Assembly (NCBI RefSeq): GCF_000006565.2
Contig: NC_031476.1
Coordinates: 2,690,458 to 2,754,457 of the forward strand
Direction: 5' to 3'
DNA: 64,000 bases
Source of the DNA: Toxoplasma gondii ME49
Taxonomy: Eukaryota; Apicomplexa; Conoidasida; Eucoccidiorida; Sarcocystidae
Shown: in pieces, positions 16,429 through 27,765 of the stretch
Layout of the letters: each line of letters opens with the position of its first letter
Position numbering within the stretch: position 1 is the first letter of the stretch
The notes under the pieces: generated by a model
Told to the model about the DNA's origin: nothing
What the model saw: only the letters and a program-made list of their open reading frames with translations
The model's database searches: none
Made by a program: the position numbers and the translations under genes

Positions 16429-19400
16429 CATAGAGAACTACATTTAAATGTACACATAGTTGCATATGGAAATACAGAAACACCTCCATCTCTATATGTG
16501 AGTGTATTGTAATGTCTGTATGTTTCAGGAATTGTGAGTGGCGCAATCACGGCAGGATTTGGAACAGGCGCACTTTTGTTTTCGCCTTTACAAGCTGCAT
16601 TTTTGAATCCTCTAAGCATCGCCCCCTCTCAGGCTCCGTACGCGTCTCACCCCGCAGAGCTGTACTACGACGTCTCTGACTCTGATCAACTTGAAATCCT
16701 TTTGCGAGTTCCGCGTCTCTTTCGACTTCTCGCCGTCTGCTACCTCCTCCTCGTGTCCGCCGGTGCGGCGCTCCTTCGCGTACCCGCCGCTTCACCGGGT
16801 GTCCGTACACCCGGCGCGTCGGCTTGCGTCTTCGACGAGGAAGCCGCGTTAGTCAAGAGCCTAGAACGGGAAGAAGTGCGAGACGAAACGCGAGAAGAAG
16901 CGCGCGCGACTGTGTCTGTCAGGACGGCGCTCGGGTCTTGGACTTTCTGGAGTCTGTGGACTCTCTTTTTCCTGAACGGCCTAGCAATTTGCTTCACCGC
17001 CTCCTTTTGGCGCCTCCTTGCGGTGGACCGAAACACACGAGCGTACATCCTCACTGAGACGCAACTCGCTCTCGTCGGCGCAGCAGCCAGCGCATGCAAC
17101 GCCGTCGGCAGGCTCGCCTGGGGACACCTCGCCGACAAACGAGGCTTCCAAACTTCTCTCGTGAGTGGACGATAACTCTCCGACCGTCGCGTAGGATATG
17201 AGGGGCCGAAGCGAGCGAAGGATGCGGGGACGCAAACGGAGAGGAGAGAGCAACACGCAGAGGAACAGGAGAATCGAAACAACTCGGCTCGGCGGTCGGC
17301 ACACTAAAGATCGACTACACCTTGAGATGACGCTAGACCCGCAACGAGAACCGACGCAGTAAACGAACGGGCGAGTGCGATGCATTGACAGAAATGGGAA
17401 GGAGAAGAGGGTCGACGAGGTTCGAGTCTTGACCAGGAGAAGAGTGGTTTGAAATTCACCTCCCGTGACTGCGCTCGAAGCTGTTTGTCCATAGAGCTGT
17501 TTGTGCCGGCCACTGTCGCCGTATTGAATTGGCTTGCTCTTCTTGCAGCCGGTTCTTGGGTCGAGGGAAACCTCCCGCCCATATTCCTCGGCAGGCCTCA
17601 ACTGGTTCGTCATACGCCCCAGCGTCGCGCCGCGACTTTCACCGGGTTTCTGACACACGGAAGTGACAAAGGTGAATCCGTGCTGCTGCGACCTTTTTGT
17701 GAAGAGCCCCAAGTTTGCGTTCCCCTCTTTCTTGAATCCTGTGCGTGTCTCTGCATGCCGACTCTTTGTTGTGTTTGTCGCAGATGGGTCTTAGCGCGCT
17801 GTGGAGTCTCTTGCTCTTCTTCCTCCCGAACGCTGCACCGAAAGGAGGCTTGTGTTACGCGTTGGCGGTTTCGGGGAGTTTCTTTTGTCTCGGGGGAAAC
17901 TTCTCGGTTTTCCCTTCGGCGGTTGCCTCGGTCTTCGGTCCAGATGCGATCGGTGAGGAAAGGCCGTCTTTCGCACTTTTCAGGAAATGCGAGAGAAACC
18001 AACGAAACTTGGGGGATGGACTCTCTTCTCACTCGCATCAGTGGCGAGGGGAGACGTGAGCTCAGTCCCGAGATTACACTGGAACAGAGGCCTCACATGT
18101 CGCGAGTTGAAAGCAAGGCTTTTATGCATGCAAGCATTCGCTTCCCAGACGCGGGGATTGCAAGGCCTTGTCACTTCAGAACTCCCCTTTCTCGTCCCCC
18201 TTCCCGTTCTTTTCGGGAGGTTCCTGCGGCTACGCAGAGGGGGGAGGGATGAAGTTTGGTTTCTCTTTCCTACCTCGTTGTGTCTGGTGTCTATAAAGAG
18301 GGATCAGGTCCTCACTTGAAACGCTTAACGGGCTGCCATATACGCGTGGACCTTTGGTGGACAGGAAAAGCAGTGAGCAGTGGTTGGACGAGAACTTCCT
18401 CGTTTCTTATTTGCCCGCGTGTCTCTGGTGTTTCCTGTGCTTCTCACGTTACCAAGGACGCAATCATCCCCACACAGAGAGGAGTCGGTGGAACGAGGGA
18501 ATCTGAAAAGCAGGACTCGACATGGAGGGTGAGGACTTTATCGAGTCCGTTGCCCCCATAATTTCCGTCATCTTCCTCCGTGTTCCATCTCAAGGGTCTA
18601 CTGGTCGTTTCCGCGCGCCCAGTGGCGCAGTGTCTCTGTTCTGTCTCCGAAGGTGTTTCTGTCATTTCGTCAAGGTGGCCGCGAAACTCAGTAACGGTGA
18701 AACGTTTGTGAATAGTTGTGGTTTCCCGAATGATGCGTCGATGCCTGCTACATTTGGTTCAAAGTTTACGCTGGAGACGTTCTCTCTTGTTTTTCAGGTC
18801 ACCTCTACGGTTTTATCTTCGGCTCCCAGCTCGCTTCGTCTCTCGGCTTCGCTTACCTCACTCAGCGAGTGGCGCAGTAAGTTCCCCTCCTTCGTTTCCG
18901 TGATGTATTCTGCCGAAGTTCAGAAACAATCCCTTTCCAGGAATGTCACTTTCTCTGTTATCACGGCGCGAAAAAAAATCGGGCATGCATGCGACGGAGG
19001 ACGCATTACCACGTACCCCGTTATCTTTCGCTGGCGTTTGTTTCTTCATTCTAAGTCACAGGCCTTCCCTCCTCACGCTCTTCTGCTGCTGCGACCTCTC
19101 TTCTTCCCTAGCTGCCTTTGTGTGTTGTCGTTGCCGCCGGACAACTCTGTGGAGAAAGAGTCGCATCTGTATGAGTGCCGACGCAAGCTCGAGATGTTCC
19201 GTGTGACCAGCAGTGGGAATGATCTGAGGAAGCTTTACAGTGAAACGGAATTGTTTTTTAGCGTGACCATCGATTTGCCTCTTTGCTGTCAAAAGCCGAA
19301 AATGCTTCCACAGGTTGCTTAGTGAGTGCAAGTGGCTTGTGATTCTATTAGATGTACATCTGAAGACAGAGTTCTGCGACTCTGCGTACTCTGGAGGCAG

Positions 19401-19599
19401 TGTGTTTTACCAGCATGTACACAAGCTATACAAATATCCACTGCTTCAGTGTTTTTTCGTTTTTCTCAGAACGATCGGCACAGACGGCCTGAGCACGCTC
19501 ATGGGCCTCTGCACAGCACTAACCGCCATGTCCGTTTTCTGCCTTCCTGCCCTTTCTCCGACACCCAGGAAACGACACTCTTTTCAGAAACAGTCATGA
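14384..19599 (+). CDS. MFS transporter, oxalate/formate antiporter (OFA) type
   Basis: This is a multi-pass major facilitator carrier, likely for a small organic anion; the substrate cannot be read from sequence. Exons are 14384-14844, 15866-16038, 16529-17160, 17784-17952, 18798-18876 and 19470-19599, all phase-consistent, giving 547 residues. The ATG lies in tgaaaATGGAG; upstream in-frame ATGs fall in the pyrimidine-rich leader. OFA-type landmarks are the first helix with LGTVYTWGTLAVYV, the helix 4 region GVIQGVGLGLAYTAPL, and the loop WFPEKKG followed by GIVSGAITAGFGTGALLFSP, matching the family's WFPxKRGxxSG element. The central loop after helix 6 is long and charged (about residues 305-350). 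GHLADKRG after helix 8 is the second-half copy of the MFS motif A. The protein ends in a short basic tail (PRKRHSFQKQS). It carries an unusual duplication at the stop codon, described separately. Confidence 0.88.
16350..16427. repeat. TA/TATC/GATA microsatellite in MFS intron 2
   Basis: Tandem ctatat units run into (TA)n and then (GATA)n inside the intron between the second and third transporter exons. Confidence 0.9.
16795..16814. repeat. Near-perfect palindrome inside MFS coding sequence
   Basis: The 20-base stretch CCGGGTGTCCGTACACCCGG differs from a perfect palindrome only at the C/A pair beside its centre. It contains GGTGTCCGTACACC, one base from the palindrome found elsewhere in this window. 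It encodes PGVRTPG in the central cytosolic loop. Confidence 0.8.
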
Positions 19600-19730
19600 G
19601 AGGGTGCGAGCATTTGTGTACAGTGTGACTCTGGAGTTAATTTCACCGCATCTAAGAAACGTCCCGCCTTTCAGAAACAATCACGACAAAATGCGAGGAT
19701 TCATGTATTCAGTTAGCCTGAAGCTGAATA
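19570..19730 (+). repeat. Imperfect 87-bp tandem duplication across the MFS stop codon
   Basis: Copy 1 starts at 19570 (aaacgacactc) and copy 2 at 19657 (aaacgtcccgcc). Both continue through tttcagaaacaRtcaYga and a similar tail for about 70 bases. The period is 87 bases, exactly 29 codons. The TGA stop at 19597-19599 in copy 1 aligns with CGA at 19684-19686 in copy 2, and the frame stays open after the TGA until TAG at 19714. Confidence 0.75.
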
Positions 19731-22700
19731 CTGTGTAGCCGCGTAGAAAATCTCTCGTTTGTGCATCGTCGTCCCCGCATTATCGGCATCACGAGAAAAG
19801 CCTTTCTTTGGCATTTCTAGTCTTTCAGCCTGCGGTCGGACAGACGAAAGGCGCTGAATCCGCGTTAGTCTACATTGAGCGGTTCAGTAACATCCGGTAG
19901 CTAGCTTTGACTTTTCCCGTAGGTGTTGAACATGCAAAAGGGGAAATTTCAAGATCGAACGTAGCTGCAGATGAATCCGAAGTTCCGTATCTCCTGTGAC
20001 GCTGCAGAACATTTAACTGCTCCTTTCGCAATTCGTTGACTGTGTTCCCCATGGGGTGTCTGTCGTGAAGGAAATGGCAAGCAGATTTCCTTGGGAATCC
20101 AACCCAGCGCTCAGTCTTCGGCATATAACCAGCCGACAGTTCACCCCCGCATTTTTTAACTTAGTTTGTATTCGTTTTGGTGTTTTGTACCAGTCCAAAA
20201 AGGGAAAACAATTTGAGTTCGAGCGGACTACCTGACGGTTTGGATAGACCGTCTGAAAGCTGCAAGCACCGTCGTGGTGATTGCATTAGAAATCTCGCGT
20301 TAGTCCTGGCAGAGTTCGCCATTTTGTATTGTGTGGTTTGAGCCAGCACGCGAAGTCCGGAAAAGGCGAAAGCGACGCCGAAGACAGTCAACTCGAGAGA
20401 GAACTCTCTTGTGGATCAACATGGGGCAGTGATGTAGAAAGAAAGGGGGGGATGTCACAGTGGCTTGAAGGCGTTGATCACAACTGTTGATTTTCCGTGT
20501 TCCGATTTAATTCGCGAGTCTGTGTTCCTGTCACGAGGTCGGCGCGCCGCCGACTACACGTTTACCAACTGCAAATCTTTCCTCGTGGTATTCCGTCTTC
20601 CGTTGACAGAGACGCGTTTCCGCGACATTGAAACCATGTTATGTACAGTGTACACATCTCCCTGTCCATCAACCTATAAATAACATTCTCCCGGTCTCAG
20701 CATTTATACATATACAGTTGTATGTATATATATACATATATATATGTATATATATGCATGTGCACGACCTCGCGTTTCTTGTAGGCGCGTGCAGAGTGAG
20801 ACAGGGAAGACGTTGGACCTGTTTGTTGTATGTTCTTGCGAGGAACGACATGTATTTGCGCATGTCTGTGTTTCAGGGTCGCTCATTTCTCTTTTTTCTG
20901 GTCGGCTGTTTCATCTTTCGCTGCGGACTTCTCAAGTTTTCGCGCGCCGAAAAACATTTGTTTCTGTGTCGTTGTTTCCTCAGGATCCAGCGTTACCCTG
21001 TCACCTTGTTTTTCCGAACGTGCGTTTCTTGTCGATTTCCGTTTTCCCGCCCCGCTATGTCGACAGCGGAACGAGTTTGCTTGTTTTATCCATGGTGACT
21101 GCGAACCGAAAATCAAAGGACTTGGAAAAGAAACAATTCCGTGGCGTCACGCTCGGTCTGCAGCCTCCGCAGAAAAATGGTTGCGGACTCGTCGATCCCG
21201 GAAGGGTCACCTATAAGCGCATGCAATTTCAATCAATGAACAACAGAAGCTAGGAGTTTTCTTTGTACTCATTTATATTGGGTTTGGAAGTCGGTTTCCA
21301 CGAGTTCACGGGATCTCCTTCTTGATACCGTGTATTTGAAGAGCTCATAGTTGTAGACAAGCTGTACGAATATCGCGATTCCTTGGTAGCTTCCTCCCTG
21401 GTCTTTGTTTGAACGGAGTTCACTGATAGGATTCCTGTTGGCAGTCATTTGGGAACTAGGTCAACGCCGCATCTTGTCAACCACGTGTAGCTCTTCTTAT
21501 CGTCTATCGTCCGCGAACTGACACCTGAGAGACGAGTGTGAGAACTTTTTTCAACGGCGATCTTCGATTTTGCTCGCGGTAGCTACGCCTGCACACACGG
21601 TAGAACTACTCAAATGCTAGGCAAAGATCTGAAAGTTGATGCTTGAATTCCTTAATACTTGGAACAATTTTTTAGTTTGAATCATAGTGTGTGCGCCGCC
21701 GAATAAGGCTATACCCGGCGAACCAGGACCTTCAGGATCTATACCGGAAAAGCGTCAGACCGAACCTGCGATACATTAATGTGGGAGCACTTGAGCTGAG
21801 GCACTCTCGGCTTTTACAACGGTGAGCTTGTCTGACTCACAAAACAGAACGAGGCCGGCCCAGTCACTCTGCAGCTCATTGCTGAAGTCATATATTCAGT
21901 ATCGCATGCATATCGATGTGCCTGTTTAGTGGGGTTAAGGCTTAGCATACACTCCCCAAAATAAAACGTACCAGCGGCAGTCTCACCACACCAAAGAGAA
22001 ACGCAAAACGAACTGTTGTCACGTTTCTACAACGTTGGCGAGGGCCGCCTCCGTGGATAACAACAACAGATGATACCGGATTTTCTAGTTCTCAGGGTGC
22101 AACGGCATCTCCACCTTGGCTCAAACTCCCTTGTTATTGAACAAGGTTAAGCTACGGACGGAAGATACAAGCCGATGTGTGGAGCTCCGGATGACGCGAA
22201 ATGAACCCTCTTACTCGTGGTGTGGATATGGCTGAAAAGGAAGTAGTAGATTGTCGAAAGCGTGGACTATTCTACGGGTAGGGCGGCTGTCTTATTCGCT
22301 GCAGTGATAGGCGCGGTCGCTGAACGGACATACGTGGTGGAGATGTTGTCGCGGAAAGAATCGAGAGGCGGAAGTCTTGCTTTCCTGGAGGAAGCTGACG
22401 TGTCAGCAGGACTCCTGAGTCACAAGGAAATTCCGGAACTCTGAAAAAATGGCATCGCTTTGAGCGAAGTTCCAGAATTTCGCAGTCGTGTACCCATACC
22501 CGTTCTACAAGGGTCACCGGGCTACACGACAGCGCACAAGCGTCCCAGTTTCTGTTGTAGCTGGACGAAAAACGACGACGCATCCCTATGCTGGCACAGT
22601 GGACGCATCCCCCGGCAATCCCTAAGAAATCCCTGTTTGCTGCAAATATTTAGAAAAACGACTCTCTTTAAAAGTCAGGCATCAGTGATGAGTTGCCACT

Positions 22701-22881
22701 CGGGGACTCACAACTTCAGTCTCAGGTCGAAATTCGACATATCTAGGGCTCGTCGGAAATCCCAACATTCCACCGGCTTTACATTCTTTCTGAAAAAGGC
22801 GAGAAAATGTTTCGGAGACTTTCCCTTTCTTCAGCCTTTTCAGCCTCGCTCGCGGTCGACTCCACGCTGTCCGCTGCGACA
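19731..22881. other. Spacer after the MFS gene
   Basis: No gene is seen. It probably holds the transporter 3' UTR. Frames at 20465-21253 overlap on several strands without domain content. A TA microsatellite lies at 20721-20760. The stretch 21250-22880 has scattered stops in all frames. Confidence 0.55.
20721..20760. repeat. TA/TATG microsatellite
   Basis: Alternating gtatatata/catatata units end in gcatg. Confidence 0.9.
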
Positions 22882-23759
22882 TTAAATTGCGACGACCCTT
22901 TCCTTCCGTGAATTGGCTGTCTTCACGCCATTCCTTTTGTGTCTCTTCCGCCTAGAAGCACGGTGCACCGCCCCCTGGCCGTTCCACAGACGCACCAAAT
23001 CTCTCAACGCATCTGCCAAGTCTCTCTCTGTCTTGAAGGCGAATTCTGCTTCAACCGTGGCAGCGCTGGCTCCAGCTGCCTGTTCCGCACTGCTCACCAG
23101 CAGCCCCTCCGTCGCTTCTGACGCATGCGCCTGTCCGCTGAACTGGCTGGCTCTCTCCACCTCAGTTTCTCGACACTCTTCTCTTCCCTTCGCATCTTCG
23201 CATCTGCGTTCTGTCGCGCGTCTCCGAGTTCCTTCCTCATTCTCTCCTTCAGTGGCGTCGCCTTCTCTGCCTGGTCGTCGACATCGAGCTACACCACTGT
23301 GAGCGAGGGGACTCACGTTCAGGTTTGCAGTGACAGGATCGAACGCCAGAAAGAGCGCCACAACTGCAGAGACAGCTCGCGAGTCCCGGCCCAGCAGCAG
23401 CTGTCTCGCCGCGCGTTCCTCGTCCGGAGACAAACGTCCGGAAGAAGACCTCTTCTCTGGAGCAAGCAACTCTTCTCGCTTCTCCTGACACTCCAACGGA
23501 GGCGGCCCACAGGCGAGAGCGTGCAGCCGAGAGGGAGACGTCGACGTGACGACACAGTTCGAAGAAGGAAAATAGGAAGAAGATGAACAGGAAGACCGAG
23601 AAACAGAAGAGGAAGAGAAAGAAGAAGTAGCGGAAGAAAACGAAGAACGGGTAGAGGAAGGAGGTGAAGAGGAATGGTAGTGAAAACAAGATGAAGGGAA
23701 TTCCCTGAGTTGCCTTAGTCGACCAAGGAAGAACGCCAAGTCTGCAGGGGTCGGCGACC
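22882..23759 (-). CDS. Probable coding exon, unrecognised protein
   Basis: A long open frame reads leftward to a stop at 22882. From an acceptor-like site (gctttacag, AG at 23761-23760) it gives about 292 residues; without splicing it could start at the ATG at 23808. It has an alternating ordered/disordered layout: a start with DLAFFLGRLRQLREFP, a poly-serine tract (about 23570-23690), then LSPDEERAARQLLLGRD with a hydrophobic helix AVSAVVALFLAFDP, then a Glu/Arg-rich stretch, and finally ERDLADALRDLVRLWNGQG with a basic tail. Acidic and basic residues are balanced on this strand, while the opposite strand reads as Ser/Pro/Arg noise. It may be a separate gene or a last exon of the COQ10 gene upstream. 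I do not recognise a family. Confidence 0.45.
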
Positions 23760-24073
23760 CTGTAAAGCGGGAGAAAGGAAAGACGGACGCATTCGTTAGA
23801 GTGTTCATTTCTCGACGATTTAGTTCCCCGCTCCTGTTCACCTTGCTGTTGACTACAATTAGGACTTCGTAAAGCAACGTTGCGCATGCGCAAGCGATGA
23901 TTCGTGGCTCAAGAAGGCTTCTGGCATCTCAGCCGTTGCCATCAAGCTTTCGCCGCATGCAATTAGCAATGAACGAGCACACGTTTGAGTACAACCGCGA
24001 CAGTAGGTGACGCCGAAATCGACCAACTGAAACCAGTCCGTCTTGGTCCACGTCTTTGCCCGCACTGCTTCTT

Positions 24074-27000
24074 TTAACACGGATTTCTTTCGGAAAGCAA
24101 CTGACCAGAGAGAGTCTGCGTCGACAGACGGAAAAGAGAGGTCCTGTCCATCTCGCATGCGTCCGCCTTGTTCGTGTGCATCTCTGGCAGGACGCTGCAG
24201 AGATGTGTCTCATCGCTGCGTTCTTCGCCGCACTCTTCCTTTCTGCGGCTGCCGGAGAAAGACGCCGAGACGCTACCTGAGAGGGTTCCCAGGGGAAACG
24301 TACACCTCAAGCTGCTTTTTTTGTCGTCACTCGACTCCTCCTCCGCGGCTCTCAAAGCCTCGCCAGACTCGCCGGACTCGCGCGTCTCCAAACGCGCCTT
24401 CACGGCTTCCTTCTGATCCAGTTTCCTCTCAGGCATCTCTGCCGCACAAACTGGTCCGCTTCCGGTTTGTACAGCCAACTCGACATTTCCTCCTCTCTTC
24501 TCCGACATTTCTGTTGCTGTTACTCGTGTTTTCTGCTGCCCCTCGTACGCACCCTCGGGTGTCTCTGCAGCCACCACGGTGGCCTGGGCAGTGTCATCCC
24601 GACGGCGGCTCGACGGCGAAGGAACAGAATCTTCGTTTTGCGTCCTGGAGTTCGCGGAAGCGACACGAGGCGCCCATGAAGCTTCAGAAGGAGGAGGAAA
24701 GGAAGGAGAAAACGACGAAGACACCAACGCAGGAGAGGCGACGGAGACCCCATAGAGCGCCGTAACTCGGGCGTCGAAGCAACGGCCCATGGTCGCGGCC
24801 ACATCGTTCAGAAACAGACCCGCGAGGTGCTGGTGAAGCGAGCTGTTGAACTGAAAAGGAAAGGAGGAGAGGTGGAAGGATTCACGCAGCATATAGAGAG
24901 GCGGGGAGGACGGGCAGCGAAACAGACGATCCAAACGAGAAAACGAGGCAAGGACATTTTTAAACTCACAGAGACGCAACTGGGAGTATGTGTGAATACA
25001 CGATTGTCTGTGCAAAGACGCTTGCACGGGACCGGCAACATGTGCGGAGGATGCTGAAGATGCAGCACCCCCTTGGTGACCCGTATAGAGAGCTGACCTC
25101 GAACTCGATTGTGAAATCCACGCTGCAGGCTCGTTTGGCGCCAGGGAGTGGATGGAACTCCCAGCAGTTCACCTGCAGGAACACCCATAAGCGGGCACAA
25201 AAAAGGCAGAGGCGAAGAGAGTGGAAAAAAGTTGTCTCCATAGAGAAGAGGCTGACGCTTCTTTCTGCGGAGGCAGCACTTTTGAAAGTTGGAAACAGCC
25301 AGCTAGAGCTGAAGAGAAGCAAGCGAAAAAACGCAGAGAAACGACTGACTGGGAACGCGAAGAAAACAGAGATCCTACAATGCATGTAGACTGAATAGAC
25401 AGAGGAGGCCAGAGTCGACACCAACATGACGGAAAGACGAACACAAACAGCTGCGCAGACGCAGTCGAAGGCGAGGCAGGAGGGGACAAGCATGCTTGTC
25501 CCCTCCTGCCTCGCGTTGACCGAAGCTCCCAGTTTGGTCGACATGAGACTCAAACACATCCCTCAAAACTCGGTTTGCCTGCCCTGAAACCTGTGCGCAG
25601 GGGTCGCCCAACGGGAGAGGAACAGAGAGCTGGGTCAGCGACGCCGGTCCTTGATCAGCCTCTCTGCATGCCACCAGCGAAACGAAGATTGTGGAGTCTA
25701 GGAATCTGAAGGCATGCGCGCACAGTTGTGTCCGCGCCTCCCAACCTACTAAGGTCTTGAAGACAGTCGAATCGGCCGCCGCGACGGTCACGAGGAACGG
25801 CGAAGACGAACGCGAAGAAGCGCCGGGGCCTGGACGAGGGTAGACGGACGACACTCTTGACGTGTATCGGTCGGAGACGAGGCCGAAGCCGACGACAAGC
25901 TCCGCCTCGAAGCTCTCGCCTCCGTCATGTCTTTCGAGAGTTGGTTCGACGATTCGACTCTCCTGAAGGGCGGAAGCAAGCACCGCGGACGAGAGCGTCA
26001 TAAACGAAGCGCTGCGGTGACGGAGCAGAGTCAGCACGTTTCAGTGAACCAGACCTCCTCAAGCCGGCGCGCTGTAGATACAGAGAAGAACACTGGTGAA
26101 CTTCGAGAGGCGGCAACCGTCGCATGCATTCGAGGAAGACACTCGCGACAGAGAACACTCGAGGAAGTACAGGTTCTTCTTTCAGCCTTTGCTCTCAGCC
26201 ATTTGGGTCACGTCACGAGGGGCTTAGCCACCTGCCAGTCCGCGAACCGTGAACAACAGGCTCGAAAGAAGTGAAGGAATCGTATGTCAAACTGTACACT
26301 TCTCTCGCTCTGCCATGCATGCAGGCTCAACAGGTGCAGAAACCTCATTCCTACCCCCTCGAAGCAGGAGGTGAGGCGTCTGCTGCTTTGCCACTTGTCC
26401 TCGTTCGATTTATTCCAGGGAAAGTGGTGACGCTGACGTGACTTACAGCGATCCAAGCGAAGTGGTGAGAATCACAGAAGCGAAAGCGCGCCTCTCGGAC
26501 CGTGTGTCTCACCAGAGGAACGCATGGGTCCCCAAGAGCCGAAATCTCTGTGCCTCACCCAGATGTCGCTGTCCCCCAGAACACTTTGGCAAAGTGAACG
26601 AAGAATTGCACAGATGCCGGAAAGAGCGACGAGAGGTGCGTCCATACAACAGAACCTACGTCCATTTGTTCGCACTTCTCACCTTGCACCAGGGCACGAA
26701 TTCGTGGTAGCGAGCCACGTCTTTGACAACAGAAAAGTACTCCTCGGGAGTTACTCCGACAAGTCTTCGCTCAGAATGTCGCAGACAGGAAGACCGCGAG
26801 GAATTTTCTGCATTCAGTCCGTGGCCTCTCCCGCATGTGTCGCTTGACTCGAAGATTCGCCAGTCGCGCTCCCCTCCTTGGGATCTTCTGTCAAAAGTCA
26901 CCGTGTCGGCGCCTTCGCGGCTGCCGGGGAAGCTGTTGTGGCGGGGCTGTTGCAGCGCGGCCGCACGGGTCTGGTTCGCCTTTGGAAAGACGTCTGGAAG

Positions 27001-27765
27001 AAGGGAGGAAAGAGACGAAGGAGAAGGAAGACCGCCCCAAAAATGCCGTGACGGGGAGAGAAGCGGAAACGAGGTGGCCAGGTCAACCGTGTTTTCCGCG
27101 CGGCGAAAGCTTCGCCACAGAGGCGGCAAGCCGGAACACCCGGTAGGCGAAAGGACACCGGGACGAAGTGCGACGGACTGAGGCGACGAACATCGTGAAG
27201 TGACTGCAGAATTGAATTTCCTGATTGAAGCGCAGCTCGTATCGCAATGTCGAGACGCGCCCGAGACGGCACACCACTCGCGTGCGGGGCTCAGACGCAC
27301 ACGCGTAGCAGGACTTTCCTGAATTCCTCGGCAGGACGGAAACGATTGGAACTGATGACCTATTGCGTGTGTTTTTGCCCGACGCAATGCCAAGCAAGGC
27401 AGAAACAGAGGGCCAGACGGGTCCGCCTGGATCGGAGGAACTACAGAGTTACCTGAGGACAGCCCCGTTACAAGCGTACGAAATATTCCGCGTTCGGTCG
27501 TTGCCAGCAGACTTCTTCTGGCAACTGAACGGATTATTTCCTTTTCGAAAGGCGTCGAAATTGAGGAAGGTCCGGCGTCAGAAACGGCGTTTCCGGGGAG
27601 ACGGGAACTTGTACCCAAAGCTCGACGTCCTGCTGCTTGCCCGCAATCCCATCGGGTTGTGGTGTATCGACACCACCACGAGAGGCGCTGCGGCGGGCAA
27701 GAAGGCAAACGGCGGCAGCATTTTCGAGTTGCGGCACTCCGAGCAGCCCGACTGCCATTCATCAT
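24074..27765 (-). CDS. COQ10: Coenzyme Q-binding protein COQ10 (START domain), extended
   Basis: COQ10 is a mitochondrial inner-membrane START/polyketide-cyclase-like protein that binds ubiquinone and is needed for efficient respiration. Exons read right to left: 27765-26683, 25962-25750, 25172-25098 and 24850-24074, all joined in phase 0, 715 residues. The family core spans about residues 325-491: ERRLVGVTPEEYF, KDVARYHEFVPWCK, then FEAELVVGFGLVSDRYTSRV, a VTVAAADSTVFKTL strand, VNCWEFHPLP, ACSVDFTIEFE and FNSSLHQHLAGLFLNDVA. The splice junctions PWCK|ESR, KTL|VNCW and FEFE|FNSS rebuild the family pattern exactly. The N-terminus is rich in Arg, Ser and Ala with few acids, consistent with mitochondrial targeting. 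Usual homologues are about 200-250 residues. Here there are about 300 extra residues before the core and about 220 low-complexity acidic/basic residues after it. Confidence 0.87.
25471..25514. repeat. 44-bp perfect palindrome in COQ10 intron 2
   Basis: The left arm begins GCGAGGCAGGAGGGGACAAG at 25471, the centre is CATG, and the right arm ends at 25514. All 22 base pairs match with no spacer. It lies between the second and third COQ10 exons (25750 and 25172), so in pre-mRNA it would form a strong hairpin. Confidence 0.97.

Noticed and set aside
19597..19599. TGA as selenocysteine codon in the transporter
   Set aside because: The context does not resemble any selenoprotein I know of and no SECIS-like stem was evident. 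Simple stop or readthrough is more likely.
23990..24060. Minus-strand DVDQDGLVSVGRF resembling an EF-hand loop
   Set aside because: Only one loop is present, the last ligand position is Arg instead of Glu, and the frame stops soon after. Probably chance downstream of COQ10.
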